Origin: Liopterus haemorrhoidalis
Taxonomy: Eukaryota > Arthropoda > Insecta > Coleoptera > Dytiscidae
Length of the DNA: 64,000 bases
Assembly (NCBI GenBank): GCA_963971575.1
Contig: OZ020611.1
Span: forward strand, 7,784,933-7,848,932
Direction: 5' to 3'
Shown: positions 32,148 through 44,265 of the stretch, one piece after another
Layout: each line of letters opens with the position of its first letter
Position numbering within the stretch: position 1 is the stretch's first letter
Translations under genes and position numbers: made by a program
The notes under the pieces: generated by a model
Told to the model about the DNA's origin: nothing
Database searches by the model: none
Seen by the model: only the letters and a program-made list of their open reading frames with translations

Positions 32148-33989
32148 GACTGGGTATTAGATGACTCATCAAACTTCTTGTAATACCAATCCGAACCGAA
32201 ACGTTGTTTTCTTAACAAGTCTATACTTGAGATTTGTATTAGCCAATAAGAGATAAGCTTATTATGTTGTTTGGCGGTATTTTGTATTGTGTTTGGATGA
32301 CGATATATTGTTTTTACAAAAAGTGCTTCAATAAAAACACGAAAAAAAGATAGTTTCTATAGGTAAATTAATATAGGTTAGTGATATAGTATTTGATATG
32401 ATTTATTTGAAACCTTTAGAAAAATACAAGCTAAACTAATTTCATATATTTTAGATTAAAAATTTGTGTAGTCATACATAAAATGAATATTTTTCAGAAA
32501 TATAATTATTTTAAATCCATTTTTTTTTTATTCCTATAATTTAAATTTTCCTATTCGAGTAGGTAATTATTGTTTTAATCGTCGTCTTGTTTATTTTGTA
32601 CAGATTTTTAATTATTTATTTGATTAACGATTTGCCTATTTCACGATAATAAAATATATCACCATGGACGTCATAACAAATATTTTTCGTGAATTATAGC
32701 CTTACTTTGCTTATCTATATTGGCAAAAAAGAAGGCGATTTCAAACATCAGACGAATTACGGAGAAACACAAAACGTCCAGAGTCATCCAATGTTATTCA
32801 TTCAAATGACTTCAGTAATATGCGCTCTACGCGTGTTCCAGGTAGTATACATTTCAGTGATAATTATCAAATATTCCAGCAATTAGTTTGTTTAAAACCT
32901 ATTTGCCACCATTTTGATAAGCAATATGTTCATGAATTACACAAGTTGAATCCCATAAGTAATCAATGCTTGTCGAAACGATAGAGATAGAAGCATGAAT
33001 GAAAAATTGGAAAGGAACAGAATGCGTAGTGGCAAGAATATATAATCATGACTCACATAAGGATGTTTGGGTTAACACTCGAGTAACGCTATAACCGATT
33101 TCAGCAACAGCTACAATGACATGATTTTGAAATTCATATCACATCATAAACAGAGTTTGTTTTCCAAACTCAGTTTCAGCAAAATACTGCTGCATGTCAC
33201 ACAATACGAACCACAACCGAAATTTTGATAATAATATTTCCAGACCGATTAATCTCCTGACATCGACTACATCTGCTAAGATCTGCAGATATATCCGCTC
33301 TAGACAACTTTCTGGTCTATGATTGGTCTATACCAGAAAGGACTATGCCAACAAACCGACGTCAATATACATAAAATGCGCTCTTTAAGTACCGCTTTCA
33401 GTAATGATATAATCGAAAAATTCTGTACTGTAAATTTGGAAGTCAAATATGATTGTAATAAAAAATATCCAACCGAGACTATTCTGCAAATCAACGACGT
33501 TTAAGTTAAACTGTTTGTTAAAACAAGATTCACTTTATTGAAATTTGAAGCTCTTTTAAATAGCTTTTGTAACTATTCCATTTATTAATTAATAACTTGA
33601 GGTAAGCTGATAACAAAGTTTTGATAGCAAATTGTGAAGAATTTATGCAGGTTTTTGTAAGCAAACTTGATAGTCAATAGAGAATATGATCTCAGTAATA
33701 ACATTATGATAACTTTCCTGCACGAAGGCAGGAAAATGAGCCATCCTACAATTATTTAAGTTGTACACAAAATAATAAGTGGGAAACAGCAGGAAATTAA
33801 ATAACGAACTGCACCAAAAAATGCTTGTGAAAATTGCCATTCCTAAATATAAAAACTTAGATATCAAGTTCACTTCTGATGAAGAAATTCTACGTTCTTC
33901 CTATCTTGCTCTATTAAATTATAACAATAATACATTTATTGACCACACTACATAAAATATGTTTACAGTCAGTCTTAGTTACATAATGA
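32148..33989. other. Unassigned AT-rich DNA
   Basis: Short ORFs of up to 76 codons without recognisable domains. Confidence 0.45.
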
Positions 33990-35340
33990 AATAATATTAA
34001 TTAAAAATGAACATTATTAAAGTCATCAATTTCAAAAATGGGATTTGTCAATAAATATTCTTTAAGTTTGTTTGAAAATGTCTTGATTGGTAGGGATCTT
34101 ATTTCCTCAGGTATTATGTTGAAAAATTTAATGGCGTAGTAGTTTGCGCTATTTTTGAAGACGAAAGAAATTACTACGTATATTATTTTTTTGCCGTGTG
34201 TCATGCCCGTGATTGGAAGAGGGGAAGTTACATAAGTTCTTGTTCATGAACATTAGGCATTGGTAAATAAATAAGGCAGGTAAAGTCATTATTTTTAATG
34301 TTATGAAGATCTCACGACAGTCAGCTCTAATAGGAGCACCAGCTATGACCCTAACAACTTTGCGTTGAAAAGCGAAAATTCTATGGGCTGCTGGTGATTG
34401 TCCCCAGACAAGAATGCCGTAGTTCAGGTTTGACTGAAATAACGAAATGTAGGTCATTAGCACGACTTTTTGGCAAACTTCTGCTTTCAAATTGCGAATT
34501 TAAAATACTGTAGAACGTATGACTGTACAGTTTACGGCTTAAGAATTCACAATCAACGAAGTTGTAGGTCGATGTGGATACCAAGAAACTTGACGTACAG
34601 GGGGTTTGAAAAATCGTGTTTCTTGGTGGAAATCGTCATTGATTCGGTTTTGCCAGTATTTAAAGTTAATTTATTCCTGTAAAACCAAGATGCGGCGTGT
34701 TCTACCACGGATTACTCTCTAAGCGAAGGGAATTTAGGTTAGAATTTTTGCAGAGTAAGGTATTATCATCTACGTAAAGAATAGATTTTGAATTTATAAA
34801 GAGAGGTAAGTCATTTACGTACAACAGAAATAGCAAAGGGCCAAGAATAAATCCTTGCGGGACACCAAAGTGTATAGGAAGTGTTTCAGATTTGACATCA
34901 CCAAAAAGTATTAACTGCTTCCGGTCTGATAAGTATGATTTGATTAGAGAACGGCTGTTGTCATCAAATCCATAGAATATAAGTTTATTAATTAAAATAT
35001 CGTGCGAAATGCAGTCAAATGCTTTACTTAGATCTAGAAAGGTACTAAGGTAGTATTCTCCAGATTCAAGAGCATCAGTTATAAAAGATATTTATTCCAG
35101 AATTGCATCTGTTGTACTTTTACCGTTTCTAAAACCAAATTGAGAGTTGGAGAGCAGACCGTTATCAATTAGGTGCTGAATCATTTGCTTGAAGAGAACT
35201 TTTTCAAATATCTTGGAAAATACAGGCAAAATGGAAATTGGTCGGTAATTGTTGGCATCGTTACTGTATCCCTTTTTCAGTATCGGTAGGACTTTAGCCA
35301 ATTTAGGTCTGTCGGGAAAGCATAAAACCGTTGACGCTCA
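33990..35340 (-). pseudogene. Jockey-like LINE, reverse-transcriptase and C-terminal part, broken
   Basis: Read downward from 35340. AKVLPILKKGYSND, NNYRPISILPVFSKIFEKV and SQFGFRNGKSTTD open the reverse transcriptase. FLDLSKAFDCISHDIL carries the first catalytic aspartate near 35030. GVPQGFILGPLLFLLYVND follows near 34840. The catalytic block reads YVDD near 34775. The segments below 34600 give the thumb and a C-terminal domain (LNYGILVWGQSPAAHR, IMTLPALFIYQCL). Frames change at least four times and the endonuclease is missing. Both catalytic blocks remain readable, so decay is moderate. The protein ends near 34001; the exact 3' terminus is not clear. Confidence 0.8.
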
Positions 35341-35772
35341 GCAAATTTATGTGTGAAAAGCTCTCTGTGGGAAAGACGCATATCTTGCCATTTTTTTAGA
35401 TGTATAGGTTAGGTGACTTGTTTTTTCTTGGTTTCATAATTTTTTGACAAGTGTTCGAAGATTGCTACGGACAAATTTGTAGAACTCTTCAGAAAACAAG
35501 AGTGCCTGTGAATTTAAAAATTTTATGATATTTAATGAAAAATTATACCCACGAACCATAAACGGTAGAAGTATCGTTGCTGGAATAGATGCTATGAGAT
35601 GCTAGTATTACAATACACAAGTTTTCCTAGTTGTGGGATATTATTGTGAACGAGTTTTAGACCCAGTGTCTATTCAAGTTAATATCTAAATGTAAACGAG
35701 ACTTTAATCAAGTTGACTTTGGGATTTGATTTGTTAGATTTTGTAGTTATATCCGGAATCTACGGAAATAGT
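35341..35772. other. AT-rich spacer
   Basis: Nothing recognised. Confidence 0.4.
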
Positions 35773-36102
35773 CTAAAGTAATAAATAAATAACTATATAA
35801 CTATATTTTTTAATAAAAAAAATTACCACAAATAAAGACAAGCATAAATATTTCATCAACCATATTTCTAAAAGTTTTAGTATTTTCGTGAAGCCCTTAG
35901 CTAATTCCTTGTGATGTAAGTCAGCTACAAACATACTTGAAGAACTAAACAAAACTCGTTGGAAGTTCCTGTAAGCTGTGTCGCAGGTTGCATACTGATT
36001 CGCACACTTTGCCCAATTCGATTTTCGAGTGCATGGACCAAGTATTTCATCAACTTGAATAAAGTTACTATTATTTAACGAGAGAATTCCTTCCGGAACC
36101 AT
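35773..36102 (-). CDS. Hypothetical protein, possible exon or gene relic
   Basis: A 109-codon ORF. Residues 1-75 have a balanced composition unlike the AT-driven chance ORFs nearby, with three cysteines at regular spacing in GPCTRKSNWAKCANQYATC. The same frame is open for about 12 further codons upstream of the ATG. The last 25 residues are hydrophobic and AT-driven and may be intronic or untranslated. No domain is recognised. It could be a host exon, a processed gene remnant or part of an element. Confidence 0.3.
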   Translation of the reverse strand: MVPEGILSLNNSNFIQVDEILGPCTRKSNWAKCANQYATCDTAYRNFQRVLFSSSSMFVADLHHKELAKGFTKILKLLEIWLMKYLCLSLFVVIFFIKKYSYIVIYLLL

Positions 36103-37400
36103 TTCGCCACAAATTTCATTTAAATTATGGAATTATTTTTACAATTTACTACAAGTTTAGAATTTAATATCATTATTAAATCGAATATGAAATATACGGA
36201 CAAGCCACTTGTTATATTATTAATAGAGTTTAATTAAATTATTCCATTTCGTCATATTTAGCAGATTTCTTTATTTCGCTGACTGCTGTTACAGCTCTTG
36301 CTATTAAATAAATCTTTAAGTAAATATATTCTTTTATAAATATGAGACATAACAAAATGGTTTCAACTAAAAAATCGACCATTTGGAACATCGGCAGTTA
36401 TTTTAGATAGACAAACGTAGCCTAAGAAAATCGCCAACCCGCTGGGCTAATGGCCTAAAGCATACTTCTAACTAGCTATATGAAGATCAAGAAATTGGAC
36501 ATTGTAATTTTTTGGGCGGCTGATATGCGACAGTTGATTAAAAAAGAAGAAAGTAAGAAAGATAATTATGATGATAAGTAACATCATTAATGACATATTT
36601 TGTGTAAAAAAAAACAATATTATTTCTTTAGTAAGTTGAAAAGGCAGTTATTACAAAACCACATAAATCCAATTCATTAAATGTTAGTAAAAAATTAGAA
36701 GAAAGAGTTTATTTAAGAATAACTCAAAATATACAATAGGAGATTATTTTTATATTTTAACAATAAATTACTCATATATAAATCAATTTTAAGACCAGTA
36801 CTAGCTTGTACCTAAAAAAGTTGCAATTTTCGTAAAAGGCCTGTGATAGTACAGTCACTGGTACCCTATTTAATTTTTATATCTTTTCATTTTTATCATT
36901 TATTACGCATTCCAAGTCTTAAAAGAAACAGATTATCTTAAGTGTGTTTCTTATACCTCTAGTTACCGCTAGTACCTACGACCAGATGTGCGGTATTTCA
37001 GGGGTGTCGGATTTCTCAAAAGGGATACACACAAAAACTACATAAGTAGGCGTCATAAAACATTGTTCACTGATTGACATATTTATTAGTATTTATTTTT
37101 AATATGTCTAGTGTTTAACATAAAATTCTAAGAAACCATTTTTTGTGAGGGTTATAACCCGAATGTGTCAAATAGTCATTAATAGGTCTGTGATGAAAGA
37201 AATTATTAACCATGTCTGGGATCTGGATTATGTACAGGTTTTTATGAAAATTGGAGAGAGAGAAGACAAGTTCTTTGTCTAGATTTGGGGTATATAATCT
37301 TGAAGTTTGAGAACAGAAGAGGCAGTTGGTTTCAGATACTAACTGCTGGTAGGTAAAATCTTACCTTCTTTCGCGTAACCCGTTAACTCAAGTAATTTCT
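36103..37400. other. Unassigned AT-rich DNA
   Basis: A SPTRWANG-like scrap near 36440 resembles a LINE C-terminus but is too short to call. Confidence 0.4.
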
Positions 37401-37680
37401 CTGTGGATTCGAGGTTGGAACATCGCTCGTTGGATCAGTGACGCCTATTCTCAGACACTTTGGAATTATTGGGTTTATCCGGGGCGCCGGGGAGGGCCTC
37501 ACAACCGTAGGGGCCCGCGACGCTTGACCGGTTCTTTATGATTCACAACCGTAAAAACCCACACACACACCGAAGGGTTGACAGACCCAACAAAACTGTA
37601 TTGGCAGGTAGCAGACCCGTCCGTCGAATCTCACCCAAGACACCGTTATGCGCATTCAGCAGCGGTTAGATGATACAACA
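37401..37680. other. GC-richer block of unknown origin
   Basis: Stands out from its AT-rich surroundings and includes GGGGCGCCGGGGAGGGCC near 37480 and a short CA run near 37561. No domain or repeat partner recognised. It could be untranslated or internal sequence of a decayed retroelement. Confidence 0.35.
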
Positions 37681-39449
37681 ACACATTAGTGATTGCAAAT
37701 TACTAGGTATAAGATCCTAGACAGCACTAGTGAGCTTAACAATGATATGGCATGATATGAACCGCATGCTTAGTTTGGAAGTATAGATTTGATAGTAATA
37801 TTCGAGTAGAAATTTACGTTATCACTATAAATGTGTTAATCTGAATTTACTTTACAGCCATCACAATCAGACACATTATAAACACGTTTGTACTATTTTC
37901 TGAATGACTAGACCATTAATAAACTATTTGATTTGAATGTGTCCCGGAGTTTCTTTGTAGACATAGCTTCCCGCTCCAAGAACGAATCGACTTAATAATC
38001 CTAAAAAAACACAACGTAGGGCAAGACGAATAAAATGGCCAGTACATAAATTCCCCAACCGTCACAGGCCTTATTGTCTTTAAAGTTTGAGATCTAGAAC
38101 TCCTCATCGATAAAGTTTGAATTTAACACGTTGTCGTGTTAGTAATTTTCATCTCACGATGTTTGTACTCTAGCTGTACATGACGAATTCGACTATAAGC
38201 GTATATAAGGATATTTTTTGATATTGACTTTTTCATATATAGTTCTGGAATTTTATCAGTTTTCAGATATCGGAGAAGTGGTAAGCAGAAAAAGCCGCAT
38301 AAATAGCCGCGGAGCCACATAAACAATAGCAACAGCAATACATCTTCAATCGCAGATACTCAATGATCAAGGAATAATACCCCTTTAATTTACCTTTACT
38401 AGTTTCCCCATGTACTGCACCTGGTAAATACCATTCCTTAAACTTAACTTAATGAGAGGGAAATTCAAACGTTTGTCAATCATTTTTATATTTGTCGGAA
38501 CTATATTAACATACTGAATTATATATTTTTTATTTATTATTTCTTAGAAACTTTCACCTCTACTTTATTACCAGGTACATTTGAGTGTTGGATGTGAACA
38601 GCAATAGATGTCACTATTGTCAAACCTCTATTGGTTTACATGCGCGACCTTTGGAAACCCCAAGTCTATCAATAACTTATTTCAGTCCTATATGTGAGAA
38701 AAGATGCGATTCTTGTTCGGTGGAAAATTGAAAAATGCGTTATTCAAATATCATATTTCAATGATGCTGTGACAAATTTTATATTTTTTTATTTGACTTC
38801 TATATTTATTTGTTATTCTATTGGGATGAAATTGAGTTATAATCCTTTGAAGAAAATATTGTATATATTCTTTCATACGAACATATACTGCTATTCCTCA
38901 AATAAAGAAAACACGATGGTAGAAGGTAATATTGGATTTGAATTACAATTTTTCTACATTTTAAAAGATTTATTTGAATGTAAATTAATATTAAATTACA
39001 GCCAAATCCAATTGACACAAAATACCTTTGTTTATAAAAAAATATTTTGATTTAAAAAGAACTTTAGCATTATATTTTACAAGGGTGTAAAAAGTGGTCG
39101 GACATTTAAAGAGTGCAAAATGAGTGAAAAATGCTTTATTAACATGGATCCACAAACCAATCCTTTCAAAGATACGAGATATTTTCAGCAGTGCGCTATC
39201 TACGAAACAAAATACTGTGTGGGGTCAAATTAACGTGTTTTATTGCACAATTTTTAAAACAGGTTTTCTAAATGTCTCTACATCTCTACACGTTGTTCAA
39301 ACAAGTGTGAAAAATAATCAAAGTCCAAGTAAACTAATCAATACTTTTACTTTGTTTGGAATATATTTTTCCTACTACTATGTAATTATCTCATTTCGAT
39401 ATTGTTAATTAACATAAAATTGACTTAATTTCCCATGTTACTCTCATGA
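37681..39449. other. Unassigned AT-rich DNA
   Basis: ORFs of up to 118 codons occur, but all are AT-driven without recognised domains. Confidence 0.45.
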
Positions 39450-39585
39450 GCGCATAGGAGGTGCGGGAATGAATAAATTCGCTCCAATGCGCATATGCAG
39501 CGTTGAAAATGAATAAATTTGCACCTATGCGCATGTGCAAAAGTGAGAGAATTTTCATTCCCGTACTGGTTGCGCGAGCATTAAT
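39450..39585. repeat. Short repeat with internal duplication, possible MITE
   Basis: ATGAATAAATT followed by CGCTCCAATGCGCATATGCA is repeated about 45 bp later as ATGAATAAATTTGCACC with ATGCGCATGTGCA. The outer parts are weakly inverted around GTGCGGGAATGAA (left) and its counterpart GTACGGGAATGAA (right, reverse complement). Confidence 0.4.
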
Positions 39586-40214
39586 GGCTGTCTATAATAT
39601 TTATATTGTATTTTCTTTATTAAATTTATTATTTATTGAAATATCGTAATCAGAGGAAATGTATATAAACAGGCGTAGAATACATATTTTGCATTCAAAT
39701 TAATTGCGGAAAACTTACTTCCCGTGCAAAATATATCCGCGATAGTTGCGCTATGTACAATTACTCTTTATATTTGAATAATAAGTTGTGAATCAACAAG
39801 TTATCTTAACGATCAATGTTCACTACTTTTTAAGTTTGAACGCTTTTCTTTCACGACTCGCAGTTTATAATTTTATTTAGTCGTTAGATAATGACAGCAA
39901 ATAAGTTTAATAGCACTGAGAAATAAAAATAATAAACAGCCATGATGAAAAGTATATAATAATAAATTACAAGAAAACACAATACCTTTTGATCGGCGAA
40001 GATTATACAAATATGTTCAAAATTTAAATATCTTAGTTTAAACCTATCAACTTCTAAGAGGCAGAAGGATATTACCAGAAAAATAAACCAGGGAAAAAAA
40101 AAGTTATAAAACGAATCAACTCCTTGGAATAATAAAGTTACTACAAAATCCAAGAAAACCATTTACAAAGACCGTATTAAAAAGCATCTGCTCGTATGGA
40201 TCCAAAGTCTGCGA
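39586..40214. other. AT-rich spacer
   Basis: Nothing recognised. Confidence 0.45.
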
Positions 40215-40472
40215 GCTAAATAAGAAAGATTAAAAGAAATCAACTACTGTAGAAATGGATTCTGGAGGAGTTGTGGCATCTCCAAGCTTGACCAAGAACG
40301 AAATGAAGTGATGAAAGCCAAAATGGCTGTCGAAGAAAACATAATCGACACCACTGAAAAGCTGAGACTTTTCTGGTATGGACATATGCAAAGAATGCTG
40401 GATACGATAGAATTGAGTGCCAGAAAAACGCAGAAGACCTGGTGCATCTCTCAGATTCTGGAAGACAGATAT
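40215..40472 (+). pseudogene. LINE C-terminal relic
   Basis: A frame reads DQERNEVMKAKMAVEENI, then DTTEKLRLFWYGHMQRM, the recognisable C-terminal region of insect endonuclease/reverse-transcriptase LINEs just after the connection region. Preceding codons (WRSCGISKLD) fit the same family. The similarity stops at 40472, exactly where a sequence identical to the start of LTR family L1 begins. The rest of the LINE protein, including the GRP-rich block, is lost. Dead fragment. Confidence 0.7.
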
Positions 40473-40495
40473 TGTCACAAAGGTAATCCTAATCA
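40473..40495 (+). repeat. Start of an L1-family LTR (fragment)
   Basis: TGTCACAAAGGTAATCCTAA matches the first 19 bases of the LTR at 7296 and is preceded by ATAT. The match fades after about 20 bases. A degenerate AGTTGTCTTTATTAA near 40585 may be the other end. Confidence 0.4.
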
Positions 40496-40499
40496 CGCT

Positions 40500-40919
40500 G
40501 ATCACGTGACTCAAAAATACCGGTGATTAAAATAAAGGAAACTCATATTTTTTGTTCATATTCCGTGTGGATAGTTATAGTGATAGTTGTCTTTATTAAA
40601 TACGTATTACGGTAGAATTATCGAGAATAAGAAAATCAGGTAGACCGTGGAATCAAAAGTAGCTCTGTCATTTTATGCCAATCCGCAATCGGACTTCCAA
40701 AATCCACATCCATACTCTCTAAATAATAAATTATCTGCATCCGCAGAAAATTAGCATACATCCGTGAATATGCACGACTCTACAGACAAAGAAGAGCAAT
40801 AAGAAATTACTAATATCTCAATATTTAAGGACGAGAAAATGAATAAAAAGAAATAGCCTCCAATTTTATTTATGTAAATAAACTAAATAATACTTAGCAC
40901 ATTTTTAAAACACGTCAAA
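40500..40919. other. AT-rich spacer
   Basis: Nothing beyond the possible LTR remnant. Confidence 0.4.
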
Positions 40920-41285
40920 GAAATAAAGGAACTTGATGTCATACTAGATTCGAAATTAATGTTGGACAAAGATGTTTATAATATTGCACAAAAGGCACTA
41001 AGGAATGAAAAATTTGAGTTACATTTTCAGATCCGCAAGAAATTTCACTTCCCCACAAGCATTTATTTCTTCATATTATAATTTGGTACGAGCAATGTAG
41101 AATATCCTAGAATTATAAATGGAAATAAATGGAAATCTCATTATACAAAATGTACTAACCACATCAAAAATTACCAAAAAAATATCATTGACAGATTAAA
41201 TTATAAGTGTAACCAGGGCAACTATTTTACAATATTAATTCCCTGAAAAAAAAGAAGAATATCACTTGAATTTGGGCGCTAAATA
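40920..41285 (+). pseudogene. Jockey-like LINE relic, post-catalytic region
   Basis: KELDVILDSKLMLDKDVYNI is the thumb block that follows the catalytic core of jockey/R1-type reverse transcriptases. A shifted frame continues with LSYIFRSARNFTSPQAF, then SSYYNLVRAM. Later HIKNYQKNIIDRLNYKCN and ISLEFGR follow in the expected order. There are at least two frameshifts and several stops. The catalytic motifs lie upstream and are absent. Old fragment. Confidence 0.6.
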
Positions 41286-42204
41286 CAAAATTTCAAAAAT
41301 AAAGAAACGATTTGCTAGATTGTTGCTAGGTTTCAAGGAGTTATGTAGTTGTTAACAGAAAATTATTACGTCAAATGTGAAATTGTGATGTTAACCTCTC
41401 TAGCTCTAGTAGCTATCAGCTTTATTAACCGCTAGCAGGGGTATGAAACTCATATACACGGCCTTGAAACGGTTTTAAGTTATATTCCATCCACCGACAG
41501 CGCTAAAAGCGTTTTTTTAGCAACATTTTGACTTAACCAACACTTCATTATCGGCAATTTGCGGCAATTGTTTTTGACGTTCTAACGACAGTGACAGTAA
41601 ATTGTGATTGTGACAGCGATTAATTTTATAAGAATTTTTTAAATATAAAAAAAAATATTAGCACCACATTTTTTATTTTCAAATGGTGTAGTGTAATTAA
41701 TAATATTTTAAATGGTAAATGCAAAAAAAATATAAATAGTGTAATAAAAAAAAAAAATGGCACAGACTAAATTTAATATGGACAATAAATATAAAAGTAA
41801 AAAATAAATACTTGTTTATTTATTTCATATGCTTGCTTGCAAATAAAATAATAAAACTTGCTAATTAAAATGCTTACTGAAGTATTAACTTTTAACAATT
41901 GTAACTAATTTTAATCATATATTTCGGTTGAAGGCAATCTTTAATTTTCTACCAAAATTACATTTTAGTTTTTAATTTTGGTAGAAAATTAATGATCGCG
42001 CGATATATAGCAATTTAAAATATAAAAATATATTTGTGTGCACTGCGGGTTGCATACTACCTAATCCTAGTTCATATTACAACCACGAATGTCGCAACTA
42101 TCGCTGTCCAAAGCCGTAACGTGGGAGTCCGCTATCTTACTTGTTTTATAATTTGTGACCACTAGATTCGTTGTCTAGCGCTAGTACCTAGCAAACATTT
42201 AGTG
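41286..42204. other. Unassigned AT-rich DNA
   Basis: Contains AAACGATTTGCTAGAT at about 41307, which recurs in the block at 42205-42310. No gene recognised. Confidence 0.4.
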
Positions 42205-42315
42205 CTGTAATAAGAAACAGCCTGCTAGAATTTTACTCTGAATTAAGAAACGGTTTGCTAGATTTGTGCTCTATGCGCTAGATCTAGCGCTGAATTAAGA
42301 AACATGCCCTAATGT
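42205..42315 (+). repeat. Short repeats around AATTAAGAAAC and GCTAGA
   Basis: Three imperfect units of TAAGAAACNNNNTGCTAGA type occur here, with the palindrome GCGCTAGATCTAGCGC at about 42280-42295. A related unit lies near 41305. It may be the end of a MITE whose partner end was not identified. Confidence 0.4.
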
Positions 42316-42745
42316 TTGCATATACGGCACTTAACGTCATAGGCACCTAATTACTGGTTCTATAATATACATCTTAAGATAAATCACTACCCTGTGGGAA
42401 GTGGCATGCTTTTCTATACTCCATCTCAATATTCTTACATAACCTGAAATTCACGTCTGCCGAATGTTGAGAACTATAAACAAGTTCTCTGTAGATTAAG
42501 ATATGGATATATTTCTCAGTTTATTTTACATATATTTTTAAAATTGTTTGGAACTCAAACAGCACAAATCCAGTGAAGTGTTTACACATTTACATAAAAG
42601 GGGATAACAAATTATAACATATTAATGTAAAATTGAATAATGAAATAAATATTAAAGTATAGAAGTATAGAACCTATAAAATGGAAAAGATATAATATCA
42701 GTTAGAACGTATGTGCTTTAACTTAACATTACAAAGGCGTTTAAA
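42316..42745. other. AT-rich spacer
   Basis: Nothing recognised. Confidence 0.45.
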
Positions 42746-43345
42746 TTAAAATAAGTTTACGTTAAAAAAGTTTATATCTGAAAAATTGTTATTATAAGAG
42801 GTGCAAAGTTTATTTATTACTGAATTATCAAATGATTTGGTATTTGACAAGGGTTGATGAAAAAGTACTGTACCACGGGTATTGCATCTTGGAATTCGAA
42901 ATTTTATTAATGATAATAATTCATTAGAAGAAATATTATTAGTTACAATTTTATATAAGGTCAGCATGTCTGAAAGCGAGTGACGATCGCTCAAAAGTAA
43001 CATGTTAAAGGAAATACATGCCGCATCATTTATATATTCTGTAGAGGATATATAGCAAAAATATTTAAGAGCTTTTTTGAAATATTTCCAATTGACTGAT
43101 GTACTGAGGATAATTAGGATTCCATACAACAGATGCAAAGTTTAAATTACTAAATACAAAAGAAAAATACAGTGACTTAAAAACAGCAATAGACTAAACA
43201 TTTTTACTAGAATGGATTATAAATCCCAACATTTTCAAGGCCTTACAACAGATGAAGTCAATATGACGGTCAAATAAGAGTTTTGAATGTAGAAGTACCC
43301 CAAGATCTCTCACACAGTTGGATGTTTGGATAATTTTATCGTTTA
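42746..43345 (-). pseudogene. LINE relic, post-catalytic and C-terminal region
   Basis: On the minus strand the frame opens with NCVRDLGVLLHSKLLFDRHI near 43320, the block following the reverse-transcriptase core of jockey/CR1-type LINEs. One stop near 43200 interrupts it. It then continues VWNPNYPQ near 43110 and DRHSLSDMLTLYKIVTNN near 42970, with a tail ending in SFDNSVINKLC and the terminus at 42746. The order of blocks is complete from thumb to C-terminus, but the catalytic half is missing. It is separate from the RTE-like fragment next to it, which is of another family. Confidence 0.65.
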
Positions 43346-43464
43346 GGTTATATAACTGCGAGTACATCGTTTATAAAAATTATAAATAATAATGTCCTAA
43401 GCATCCTTGAGACACTACAGATGTAATATTAATAAATGAAGAAGTATATCTATTTACAAGGCTT
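43346..43464. other. Junction between two LINE fragments
   Basis: About 120 bp of AT-rich DNA with no feature. Confidence 0.4.
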
Positions 43465-44265
43465 GACTTCTGTTGTAGATGTTAGAGATGATCCACTGTA
43501 AAAGACGCTGTGTATCTTCGTCGTCAGTAATTTAAAGAATATCGTCGGCGAAACGTAAATGGTTTAGATGATCTCCATTAATGTTTAAGCCTCGATCTGT
43601 CCAATTAAGTTTTTTAAAAACGCTATCCAATGCAGCATTGAATAGTTTAGGAGATATAGGATCTCCACGGCGTACACCTCGCTCGATTTTAAAACAATCT
43701 GTTTTCTTGTGGACCTTCGCAACAGCGTCTGCCTTTTTGTACACATGACTTATTACACGAGAATATCTGTAGTCTATTCGATCATCTTTCAGCGCATCGA
43801 GTACTGCCCATCTTTCGATTGAATCGAATGCTTTCTCGAAATCCACGAAGGTCAAAACCAGGGGTCTATTATACTCTAGGGATTTTTCGATTAAAATCTT
43901 GAGTACCAATAGATGGTCGTTGGTACTGAAGCCTCTTCTAAATCCAGCTTGTTTGACAGGTTGGCTGAAGTCTAATTTCGCTGATAACCTTTTTGTTAAT
44001 ATTCTCGTGAATAGTTTGTAAATTTGTGGCAGTAGGCTTATAGGTCTGTAGTTTTCTAGTTTGGATGTCTCCATTTTTATGCAGCAGGATCATTTCTGCT
44101 CTATTCCACTGTTCTGGTGTTGTCCCTTAGTCTAAACATTTGTTAAAAAGAAGTTGTAGCGCATCTAATATCGCTTCGCCTTATTTTTTTAGAGCTTCTG
44201 GTATAATACCATCTTCTCCAGGGGCTCGATTGTTTTTTAACTCCGTGTACAACGACGTTTAATTA
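43465..44265 (-). pseudogene. RTE-like LINE, reverse-transcriptase fragment
   Basis: The main open frame (44074-43532) encodes KLENYRPISLLPQIYKLFTR and QAGFRRGFSTNDHLLVLK, then VDFEKAFDSIERWAVLDAL with the first catalytic aspartate. GVRRGDPISPKLFNAALDS and RFADDI, the second catalytic pair, follow. Upstream codons up to 44265 (APGEDGI, ALKK, PEQWNRAEM) belong to the same protein in broken frames; a frameshift near 44070 and stops separate them. Downstream, ITDDED and LLQWIIS continue to about 43465. This matches the endonuclease/reverse-transcriptase of RTE-type elements widely found in insects. Both termini are truncated. Confidence 0.8.

Noticed and set aside
36400..36545. SPTRWANG-like LINE C-terminal motif
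   Set aside because: Only about 8 residues; too short to separate from chance.
38694..39050. 118-codon plus-strand ORF
   Set aside because: AT-driven composition; overlapping antisense ORF equally long; no domain.
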